Of a DNA stretch of 10,266 nt, positions 5,008 through 10,266 are shown in pieces. Source of the DNA: an uncultured Gemmatimonadota bacterium (lineage in GTDB: Bacteria > Gemmatimonadota > Gemmatimonadetes > Gemmatimonadales > Gemmatimonadaceae); the NCBI GenBank assembly GCA_946478895.1, contig CAMLDY010000092.1, forward strand, positions 1 to 10,266, read 5' to 3'. A program made the translations under genes and the position numbers. The first letter of the stretch is position 1. The number at the start of each line of letters is the position of its first letter. The notes below the pieces were generated by a model, which made no database searches, had not been told where the DNA came from, and saw nothing but the letters and a program-made list of their open reading frames with translations.

Positions 5008-7578
5008 CTAGCCGGTAGCGATTAGAGACTTGAAACGGGCATCGTCCTGAAGCGGTCTCCACCACCATGGATTGGCTTTGGAGAAGCCGGCGCGATGCTC
5101 GGGGTGATCGGTGAGATATCTCTGAATGAGTTCGACCGCTTCCTTTTTGTCGCCAATCTGGGCACGCACGAAGGCTTCGTAGCCGACCAGCTCTCCGCGT
5201 GGATCGATGGTCCGGTTGGCGCGTGCGCGCACCAGTACGCGGCGGGCGCTGTCGAGAAGCGCCGCGCGGCCGACCGAATCGCCGGCGCTGCCAACCTTCT
5301 CGGCCTCGCGCCCGATGACGTCGGCAACGACTATCTGCGCTTCACGTCTCGTATACTCCCGGTCCTGCGGCGGCGCGGAGTTGGTGTAATCTTCGGCCCT
5401 TCTATACGCCTCGGCCGGATCGGAGGTGATGCCTTTCGCGGTCATGATCCAGAGCTGGCAGCGCGCTGCCCAGGGGTGCTTCGGGAAGCGCTCCTTCAAT
5501 TGATCGCACGATTTCTGGGCGTTCGGGAAAGACTCCAGATCGTACGACGTCACGTACAGGCGCCAAAGGATATCGGGCGCGGCGGCGAGATAGGCATCCG
5601 CGTCGTACGCGCGCTGCGCGAGATTGTGCGACTCGACCGCGTCGTGATTCAGGTACTCGATCTGACTCAGGACGTAGAGCGCGTTCGCCTGGGTCGGATT
5701 GATCGCGACGGCGGAGCGTAAATCCTTCTCTGCGACGCGTACAATGTCCGCCACCTGTCGCTGGTCCTCGACCATCCCGCGCGCGATCGGCCGGATGCGA
5801 AGCGTCCCGCGCAGCTCGAAGGCGTCAGCGTTTCGCGGATCGAGCGCGATAGCGCGGTCGGCGAAAGCGATCCCGGCGTCGATCCACTTTTTCGCGTCCG
5901 CGGATTGCTCGGTGAGCTTCTCCTGTCGCGCCGCGATCTGGCCCTGCGCGACGATGGGCTCTGGCCACTTCGGATCCAGCGCTTCCGCCTGAACGAGCAA
6001 GGTGTCGGCGGCGAAGAGCATCTTGGACGCGCTGTCAGTCTTGCCCGCCTGATTGAGCGCGTCGGCGTCCTTTCGCATCTTGCCCGCGCGCTGCACCAGC
6101 GACCACGCCATCGGGTTGCTCGTCGAGGCTCGCGACTGGCGCAGCCGGATCTCTTCGCCGAGCCACTTCCGCAGCATCAGGGTCAGGGTGTCAGCGAGCT
6201 TCGACTTGAGGGCGAGAGGGTCCCCCAGCGATTCCACAACGTTCGCTTCCTTCCAGTCCGCGCCGCTGTTCCCGTCGACGAGTCTCAAGGTTACCCGGGC
6301 GCGGTTACCCGCCGACTCGACCGCGCCCTCTACGAGAGTGCCGGCATCGAGTGCGTGCGCAATGCTGTCGCGTGGGACATCGGTGCCCGCGAATTGCTTG
6401 ACACCGCTCGTCGAAACGACATCCAGAGCTGGCACCTGACTGAGATCGCTGATCAGCGACTCGGTGAGTCCGTCGGCGAGGTACGCGAGCGATTTGTCGC
6501 TGCTCCGATCGCGGAAGTACAGCACCGCGATCCTTTGCGGGCTGAAGGTCGCCGCGCCGGGCGTACCGGCGAACGCACTATTGCGTGGTCCGAAGATTAC
6601 CGACCGGCCTGCCCACGCCGCGCCGACTACCACAACCAACGCCAGCGCGGCAAGCCCGCCGATCACGCGCCAGTTTTTCTGAGCCGGGCGCTGTTTCTGG
6701 CGGGTGCGATGGCCGGTGCGCCGCACCGAGTGCATTCCGCTCTGCTGGCATGCCTGGAGCGCGGTCGCGAACTCGGCGCCGGTGGCGAATCGGTCGGCTG
6801 GCACTTTTTCGAGCGCACGCAGAACTGCGTCTTCGACTTCTTCGGGGATGCTGCTGCGCACGATGCTGAGGGAAGGAACTTCATCGAGCGAATGGCGCGC
6901 GATCACCGCCTGGGTCGTGCGGCCGGTGAACGGCGGCGTGCCGGCGAGCATCTCGTAGAGAACGCAACCGAGGCTGTAGATGTCGCTGCGACCGTCAACG
7001 CCCGGGTCGGCCATCCCCTGCTCCGGGCTCATGTAGGTCGGAGTGCCGAGTGAGACGCCGGTGCTGGTGAGCTTCTCCTTCCCCATCGCGCTCGCGGCGC
7101 GGGCTATCCCGAAGTCGGCGACCAGTGCCTGGCCGTCCTCGAGCAGGATGTTCTCGGGCTTGATGTCGCGGTGGACGATTCCGTGTCGGTGTGAATGATC
7201 GAGTGCGCTCGCGACCTCACAGGTGATGCGCAACGCTTCGTCAACCGAGAGCTGCCGCTCCCGATTGAGCTTGGCGCGAAGCGATTCGCCCTCAATGTAC
7301 GGCATCACGTAGAACAGCTCGCCGTTGACTTCGCCGGAGTCGTAGATGGGCAGGATATGGGGGTGCGACAGGTGCGTCACCAGCTCGATCTCGCGCTTGA
7401 AGCGCTCGGCGCCCATCGCGAAGCCGACGTCGTCGCGCATGACCTTCACCGCGACCTGCCGGCCGTGCTTGAGATCGCGCGCGAGAAACACCGTCGCCAT
7501 GGCGCCGTGACCAAGCTCGCGCTCGATCTCGTACCGGTCAGCGATAGCCGTGCGCAGACGGTCGAGAGATGTGGACAT
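5008..7578 (-). CDS. Transmembrane Ser/Thr protein kinase with TolB-like and TPR exterior
   Basis: This PknB/Hanks-type kinase has 856 residues. Kinase core, 16-275: glycine loop GHGAMATV, VAVKV with Lys45, catalytic IVHRDIKPEN (Asp138, Asn143), ADFG (Asp155), SPEQ (184-187) and WG-equivalent DIYSLGCVLYEM. All catalytic residues are present. A basic linker and one membrane helix (about 305-323) follow. Outside lies a TolB-like/FlgO-like domain (about 347-470, IAVLYF then YLADGLTESLISDL), then helical TPR-like repeats (about 490-825) with pairs such as AIALDPRNADAFELRG and AVAINPTQANALYVLSQ. The ATG at 7578 is preferred over the TTG at 7608, because family members begin MSTSLDRLR and the TTG overlaps the candidate -10 box. 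No strong ribosome site precedes it. It is first in the operon with the lipoprotein and histidine kinase. Substrates are unknown. Confidence 0.92.
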   Translation of the reverse strand: MSTSLDRLRTAIADRYEIERELGHGAMATVFLARDLKHGRQVAVKVMRDDVGFAMGAERFKREIELVTHLSHPHILPIYDSGEVNGELFYVMPYIEGESLRAKLNRERQLSVDEALRITCEVASALDHSHRHGIVHRDIKPENILLEDGQALVADFGIARAASAMGKEKLTSTGVSLGTPTYMSPEQGMADPGVDGRSDIYSLGCVLYEMLAGTPPFTGRTTQAVIARHSLDEVPSLSIVRSSIPEEVEDAVLRALEKVPADRFATGAEFATALQACQQSGMHSVRRTGHRTRQKQRPAQKNWRVIGGLAALALVVVVGAAWAGRSVIFGPRNSAFAGTPGAATFSPQRIAVLYFRDRSSDKSLAYLADGLTESLISDLSQVPALDVVSTSGVKQFAGTDVPRDSIAHALDAGTLVEGAVESAGNRARVTLRLVDGNSGADWKEANVVESLGDPLALKSKLADTLTLMLRKWLGEEIRLRQSRASTSNPMAWSLVQRAGKMRKDADALNQAGKTDSASKMLFAADTLLVQAEALDPKWPEPIVAQGQIAARQEKLTEQSADAKKWIDAGIAFADRAIALDPRNADAFELRGTLRIRPIARGMVEDQRQVADIVRVAEKDLRSAVAINPTQANALYVLSQIEYLNHDAVESHNLAQRAYDADAYLAAAPDILWRLYVTSYDLESFPNAQKSCDQLKERFPKHPWAARCQLWIMTAKGITSDPAEAYRRAEDYTNSAPPQDREYTRREAQIVVADVIGREAEKVGSAGDSVGRAALLDSARRVLVRARANRTIDPRGELVGYEAFVRAQIGDKKEAVELIQRYLTDHPEHRAGFSKANPWWWRPLQDDARFKSLIATG

Positions 7579-7607
7579 GTCTCGTCGAAGGGGAAAGCCC
7601 GCGGCCA

Positions 7608-7613
7608 ACTATA
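7608..7613 (-). promoter_or_regulatory. Candidate -10 box (TATAGT) of the kinase-lipoprotein-kinase operon
   Basis: TATAGT on the minus strand matches the -10 consensus at 5 of 6 positions and lies about 30 bp upstream of the preferred kinase ATG. No good -35 box exists at 16-19 bp; that position is taken by one arm of the inverted repeat at 7630-7661. An activator-dependent promoter or another sigma factor is possible. Confidence 0.35.
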
Positions 7614-7629
7614 TGAATGTTTGCGGAAA

Positions 7630-7661
7630 CCCGCCAGAAGCACTAGAGGCGTTCTGGCGGG
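7630..7661. repeat. Perfect 10-bp inverted repeat upstream of the Ser/Thr kinase gene
   Basis: CCCGCCAGAA (7630-7639) and TTCTGGCGGG (7652-7661) are perfect complements around a 12-bp loop. The proximal arm covers the expected -35 position of the operon promoter, so the repeat could be an operator. As RNA it would form a strong hairpin followed on the minus strand by only TTT, so it may instead terminate yraN transcription. The sequence alone does not decide between the two. Confidence 0.6.
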
Positions 7662-7696
7662 GGGCGAGCGGCTCAGGCGCCCGGGTCGAGCGGGAC

Positions 7697-7716
7697 TTGT
7701 GGGACTGACTCCACAA
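7697..7716 (-). terminator. Candidate hairpin after yraN
   Basis: TTGTGG and CCACAA form a perfect 6-bp stem with an 8-nt loop, starting 11 bp after the yraN stop codon. No T-run follows. It could act with the larger hairpin at 7630-7661 as the end of the yraN transcript. Confidence 0.35.
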
Positions 7717-7727
7717 CTATGGAGATA

Positions 7728-8114
7728 TCAGTTGCCCTGGTGCAGCAGAAACGCGTTCTCGATGTGTTGGACGCGCACCTTCTCGGCCTCGAGGATCACG
7801 CCGATCACGTCGAACCGATACGTGTCGCCGGGCTGCTGAAAGCGGGACATCCAGACCTTTGCGGACCGACTGAGCTCGCGCTGCTTGCGCCAGTTGACGG
7901 CGCTGACCGGGCCGCCAAAGTCATTCGATGCGCGGGTCTTCACTTCGACGAATGCGACCGCGCGCCCCTCACGCTCGGGTCGCACTGCAACCAGGTCGAT
8001 GTCGCGGCGGCCGTTGCGAAACCGCCGATCGGCGATCTCCCAGCCATGGATGGCGAGCCATTTCGCCGCCACCTGCTCTCCCTTTTTCCCCATCGCCTGG
8101 CGCGCCGCTGACAT
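7728..8114 (-). CDS. yraN: YraN/UPF0102 family endonuclease-like protein
   Basis: This 128-residue protein belongs to the UPF0102 (YraN) family, small proteins with a Holliday-junction-resolvase/restriction-endonuclease-like fold and no firmly settled role. The family layout is clear: GKKGEQVAAKWLAIHGWEI, then FRNGRRDIDLVA (family usually N.R...GEIDLI; here Asp replaces the Glu), then VAFVEVKTRAS with the E-x-K motif, and FGGPVSAVNWRKQRELSRSA near the end. Family length is about 115-130. The frame stays open upstream to 8345, but residues before MSAARQ show no family similarity, so the ATG at 8112-8114 is chosen; the ATG at 8093 is an alternative. Neither has a clear ribosome site. It stands alone, divergent from the response regulator gene. 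Confidence 0.9.
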   Translation of the reverse strand: MSAARQAMGKKGEQVAAKWLAIHGWEIADRRFRNGRRDIDLVAVRPEREGRAVAFVEVKTRASNDFGGPVSAVNWRKQRELSRSAKVWMSRFQQPGDTYRFDVIGVILEAEKVRVQHIENAFLLHQGN

Positions 8115-8131
8115 GCGCCAGAAGTTAAATT

Positions 8132-8167
8132 GAAGGAAGTTCTGGGCGCCATCGTTCCTTCGCGCCC
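8132..8167 (-). other. Interlocking stem pair in the yraN leader (possible RNA pseudoknot)
   Basis: On the minus strand GGGCGC (8162-8167) pairs with GCGCCC (8144-8149), and GAAGGAA (8155-8161) pairs with TTCCTTC (8132-8138). The arms alternate in the order of an H-type pseudoknot, 17 nt before the chosen yraN start. The two stems abut without a loop base, so one pair would probably have to open. If they are not both formed, they are mutually exclusive hairpins. Confidence 0.35.
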
Positions 8168-8233
8168 GCAATCGGTTCCACCCAGTGTCGTTTTCTAGGG
8201 GTTTACCCTCCCGGAGAGCTCCCACTTCAGGGA

Positions 8234-8262
8234 CTGACCTGTGTTCAATAACGTACGCTAAC
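8234..8262 (+). promoter_or_regulatory. Weak candidate promoter for the response regulator gene, with overlapping inverted repeat
   Basis: CTGACC (8234-8239, 4 of 6) and GCTAAC (8257-8262, 3 of 6) are 17 bp apart. GTGTT (8241-8245) and AACAC (8260-8264) form an inverted repeat across the spacer and -10, centred on ACGT. Downstream, GCCCG-TGAT-CGGGC (8291-8304) could fold in the leader. Each signal is weak alone. Confidence 0.25.
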
Positions 8263-8329
8263 ACGCGAGCTTCCAATCCGAGACTCACTCGCCCGTGATC
8301 GGGCATACCGACGCTACGGACCTGACGAA

Positions 8330-8926
8330 TTGCAGGCCTCTCCAACCCGTCACGTGCGCGTTCTCCTAGTCGATCAGAGCGCCGCAGACGCCGAACTCGT
8401 CCTGAACCAGCTCCGTCAGGCGGGGATGCAGGTGTCGGCGCAGCGTGTGGAATCCGAGGACGCGCTCGTGTCTTCGTTGCACGAATTCGGTCCCGACGTC
8501 GTTCTCACCGAGCATTCCCTTCCCGAGCTGGACTTCCGCGCGACCCTGGGTGTCGTGCACAGCATTCGCCCGGCGACACCTTTGATCGTGGTCGTCGGCG
8601 GCTGGCTCAAGGCAGATCACACCGGTGCTTGCGTGCGGGCGGGCGCCGAGACGGTGATCTCGAAAAAGAATCTCGCCCCTCTCGCCCCGGCGATCTCGGC
8701 GGCGCTCGATGCGCGAACGGCGCTCGAGAAGCTCACCCCGCGGCAGATCGAAGTCATGCGCCTCGTCGCGCGCGGACTCCGCACCCGAGACATTGCAGAG
8801 CGTCTGAAGCTGAGCGCGAAGACAGTCGAGAGCCATCGCCAGGAAGTGATGCGACGGCTCGACCTCGGCAATATGGCGGATCTGGTCCGGTACGCCGTCA
8901 GAGTCGGACTGGTGGGCGAGGCTTAG
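8330..8926 (+). CDS. LuxR-type response regulator with a degenerate receiver domain
   Basis: This protein of up to 198 residues has a CheY-like receiver (about 9-125) and a LuxR/NarL DNA-binding domain (about 135-195: LTPRQIEVMRLVARGL, then AERLKLSAKTVESHRQEVMR). The DNA-binding part is intact. The receiver is not: the acidic pair is reduced to D15-Q16, the phospho-acceptor Asp of the PD...D...P pattern is Glu61 (PDVVLTEHSLP), and the usual Thr/Ser is Val89 (PLIVVVGG). The Lys is kept (K112, ISKKN). Glu at this place often mimics phosphorylation, so it may be constitutively active or controlled by another route. The start is unsure: TTG at 8330 or GTG at 8354, neither with a good ribosome site; no in-frame ATG precedes the receiver. 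It is an orphan with no adjoining kinase gene. The promoter of the lipoprotein gene downstream is a possible target. Confidence 0.88.
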   Translation: MQASPTRHVRVLLVDQSAADAELVLNQLRQAGMQVSAQRVESEDALVSSLHEFGPDVVLTEHSLPELDFRATLGVVHSIRPATPLIVVVGGWLKADHTGACVRAGAETVISKKNLAPLAPAISAALDARTALEKLTPRQIEVMRLVARGLRTRDIAERLKLSAKTVESHRQEVMRRLDLGNMADLVRYAVRVGLVGEA

Positions 8927-8942
8927 TCTCGGCGGAGAGACT
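8925..8942 (+). terminator. Weak candidate hairpin at the response regulator stop codon
   Basis: AGTCTC and GAGACT make a perfect 6-bp stem with a 6-nt loop that overlaps the TAG stop at 8924-8926. There is no T-run. It may be a transcript end or chance. Confidence 0.25.
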
Positions 8943-9017
8943 CGGCCGGCTCGACTGGCCACCACATGACAGAAAGCGGGCACCTGCAAGCCTCACATCT
9001 GCTACGCCGACAGCTCT

Positions 9018-9031
9018 CGGGAAGCTTCCCG
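9018..9031. repeat. Perfect 14-bp palindrome CGGGAAGCTTCCCG
   Basis: This is an uninterrupted 14-bp self-complementary sequence in the 341-bp gap between the response regulator and the second lipoprotein gene, about 165 bp upstream of the lipoprotein promoter. The absence of a spacer favours a protein-binding site over an RNA hairpin. The rest of 8943-9156 shows no gene; a minus-strand frame there has no coding character. Confidence 0.5.
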
Positions 9032-9156
9032 TCTCGTCGTCCGCGATCCGGCCAACGACCGGAGACCATCGCGCCCGGTGTGGCGGCGACTAGAGTGGAT
9101 CCAGGCTCACCATTGTCATCGTGCATTGGAGAGGCGTAACCCTCAGAGGCAGCGCC

Positions 9157-9180
9157 GCAACGATTTCGTTGCACGCGTGC
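9157..9180. promoter_or_regulatory. Abutting palindromes just upstream of the second lipoprotein promoter
   Basis: GCAACGA-TT-TCGTTGC (9157-9172) is a perfect 7-bp inverted repeat. It shares its last two bases with a second perfect palindrome, GCACGCGTGC (9171-9180). The pair ends 4 bp before the TTGACA box, the usual place for a class II activator contact. The LuxR-type regulator encoded just upstream is one candidate ligand. Confidence 0.55.
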
Positions 9181-9184
9181 TCTA

Positions 9185-9212
9185 TTGACAGCATCCCGTA
9201 AACACCTAGTGT
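9185..9212 (+). promoter_or_regulatory. Candidate promoter of the second lipoprotein gene (TTGACA-16-TAGTGT)
   Basis: TTGACA (9185-9190) is a perfect sigma70 -35 box. TAGTGT (9207-9212) is a poor -10 (3 of 6) at 16-bp spacing, within ACAC-CTA-GTGT. Transcription would start near 9219, giving a leader of about 50 nt. A perfect -35 with a weak -10 may mean that the promoter is regulated. Confidence 0.5.
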
Positions 9213-9267
9213 GGGCGGACTCTCGACCCACTTTTTCGGTCGTCATCGCGATCGACCTGGAGGCACG

Positions 9268-10266
9268 ATGCAGCGCGGGAAGTTATGGATGCTGGCAGGA
9301 TGTGTCGTAATTCTCGGAGCGTGTTCGGATAGTCCCAGCGCGCTCAAACCTGCGCCGACCGCCGCGTCATTCCTGGTCACACCGCCTGGCAATCTGGATC
9401 AGAGCGTCCTTGCGATCCTGTCGCTTTACCCGAAGGGGCTGGAGACCGCCGCGACGACGCGCTGGAGCAACATCAAATCCAAGTACGCCGCGGGGCTCAA
9501 GGATCCGGCGCAAATGGCCGTCGCGAAGTCGATGCTCGCCGAGCTCACCGATTGGCTGGGAAAGAAGACTCCCGACATGGCGACGCCACCCGACGGCGAG
9601 ACGAGAACGTCGGCGACCGCGCGTGCGGTGCTTTACATGTCGATGTACGTGTTCAACGGACCGGCGGCTACACCTCCGGCGTACAGTCCCACTGCTGACG
9701 CGGTGACAGGCCTGGTGACCCCGGGAGCGCCGGCGACGATCGTCACGCCGACGAAGCACGCCGGCGTTCAGCTCGAGGCTGGCAGCGTCGACGAGACGAC
9801 GATCATCGTCATCACTCAAAACCTCACACCGTATCCTGACAACTGTAGTGGGCCGCTGCAGACAAAACTCTGCCAGTATCCGCAGTTCTACACGTTCGAA
9901 CAGTTCCCCCACAAGACGCTGCTCAAGCCGGCAAAATTCAACGCGTGTCACATCAACGCTGGGGAGAGCCGCCGGCCGCTGGCGGATCACGATCGGTTCC
10001 GTCTCGCGCACTCGAAGCCCGCCAATCCGGCCGACTACACGCCGGGCAGCGTCATCCGCGACCAGAACGGAGAGAGCATCGAGATTCTGCCGCTGGTGCC
10101 GCAGACCTTCTCGACGTGCGAAGGCAATGCGTACGGCACGGAAACTATCGGCTCGGCATCGACATCGATGGTGTCGCGTCTCGCCCGCGCAGTGAAGAAG
10201 ATCGTCACGCCCCGCACCGCATACGCGATCGATCTGGGGCTCGGGGGGCTCTCGCGGAGTTTCAGT
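9268..10266 (+). CDS. Second lipoprotein sharing the four-cysteine region (cut off at right edge)
   Basis: 333 codons are visible, with no stop before the window ends. Start ATG 9268 has GGAGG 4 nt upstream. The signal peptide ends in a canonical lipobox LGAC with Cys19, so the product is a lipoprotein; +2 is Ser, consistent with outer-membrane sorting. Residues 40-120 are helical (SVLAILSLYPKG, then MAVAKSMLAELTDWLGKK) and match nothing I know. Residues from about 170 correspond to residues 215-409 of the lipoprotein at 4991-3024: cysteines at 193, 202, 227 and 284, a similar TETIG.A.S segment, a basic stretch RLARAVKK, then TAYAIDLGLGGLSRSFS at the window edge. In the other protein an Ig-like module follows this point, so one is probably encoded beyond the edge. 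Function is unknown; a surface or periplasmic role is inferred. Confidence 0.88.
   Translation, partial: MQRGKLWMLAGCVVILGACSDSPSALKPAPTAASFLVTPPGNLDQSVLAILSLYPKGLETAATTRWSNIKSKYAAGLKDPAQMAVAKSMLAELTDWLGKKTPDMATPPDGETRTSATARAVLYMSMYVFNGPAATPPAYSPTADAVTGLVTPGAPATIVTPTKHAGVQLEAGSVDETTIIVITQNLTPYPDNCSGPLQTKLCQYPQFYTFEQFPHKTLLKPAKFNACHINAGESRRPLADHDRFRLAHSKPANPADYTPGSVIRDQNGESIEILPLVPQTFSTCEGNAYGTETIGSASTSMVSRLARAVKKIVTPRTAYAIDLGLGGLSRSFS

Noticed and set aside
5905..7053. Long open frame (382 codons) on the plus strand opposite the Ser/Thr kinase gene
   Set aside because: It lies wholly antisense to a well-supported kinase gene; the product has no recognisable motifs and the frame is open because of GC-rich codon use.
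7576..7608. TTG start at 7608 extending the Ser/Thr kinase by 10 residues
   Set aside because: The extension is not seen in the family pattern and the TTG overlaps the candidate -10 box; the ATG at 7578 gives the expected MSTSLDRLR start.
7940..8152. 70-codon minus-strand frame starting at 8152 after AAGGAA
   Set aside because: Out of frame with yraN and almost wholly inside it; the Arg/Ser-rich product looks like a shadow despite the ribosome-site-like sequence.
8115..8345. N-terminal extension of YraN by up to 77 residues
   Set aside because: The added residues do not resemble the family, and the region overlaps the divergent regulator start and its probable promoter.
9211..9236. GTGGG/CCCAC hairpin followed by TTTTT, resembling a terminator
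   Set aside because: The stem is only 5 bp with an 11-nt loop and overlaps the predicted promoter and start of the lipoprotein transcript; a terminator here makes little sense.
8923..9246. Minus-strand frame of 107 codons between the regulator and second lipoprotein
   Set aside because: No ribosome site or recognisable protein; it overlaps the promoter and palindromes of the plus-strand lipoprotein gene.

Overview
The window looks like chromosomal DNA of a high-GC, Gram-negative-type bacterium, most probably a member of Gemmatimonadota or a close relative. This is inferred from the style of the genes. There is a long Ser/Thr kinase with a PknB-like cytoplasmic domain, one membrane helix and a TolB-like plus TPR exterior, and its N-terminus (MSTSLDRLRT, then ELGHGAMATVFLARDLKHGR) has a sequence style I associate with that phylum. 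There are also two large Ig/beta-rich lipoproteins. No rRNA, tRNA, CRISPR array or insertion sequence is visible.

Layout. (1) 1-326, minus: the first 108 codons of recA, with a candidate promoter, upstream A-tracts and a leader hairpin. (2) 663-1494, plus: a reversed-order type II toxin-antitoxin module (higB toxin first, higA antitoxin second), preceded by two near-identical perfect inverted repeats 42 bp apart and followed by a hairpin. (3) 7578-1530, minus: a tight three-gene operon of Ser/Thr kinase, lipoprotein and histidine kinase, with gaps of 16 and 15 bp. The region upstream of it holds a 10-bp-arm inverted repeat next to a -10-like box. (4) 8114-7728, minus: a YraN/UPF0102 family nuclease-like protein. 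(5) 8330-8926, plus: an orphan LuxR-type response regulator whose receiver domain has lost key phosphorylation residues, with Glu at the phospho-acceptor position. (6) 9268 to the end, plus: a second lipoprotein, cut off by the window edge, behind a promoter with a perfect TTGACA box and a dense cluster of palindromes.

How the parts may work together. The two lipoproteins, about 5 kb apart on opposite strands, share a beta-rich region with four similarly spaced cysteines, ending in a nearly identical TAYAIDLGLGGL segment. One is cotranscribed with a transmembrane Ser/Thr kinase and a membrane histidine kinase. The other lies directly downstream of a degenerate response regulator. A cell-envelope sensing and signalling locus built around this lipoprotein family is a reasonable inference and is the most interesting part of the window. 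The higBA module between recA and the operon is an ordinary accessory insertion with unusually clear operators. All names rest on reading motifs by eye; no database search was possible.
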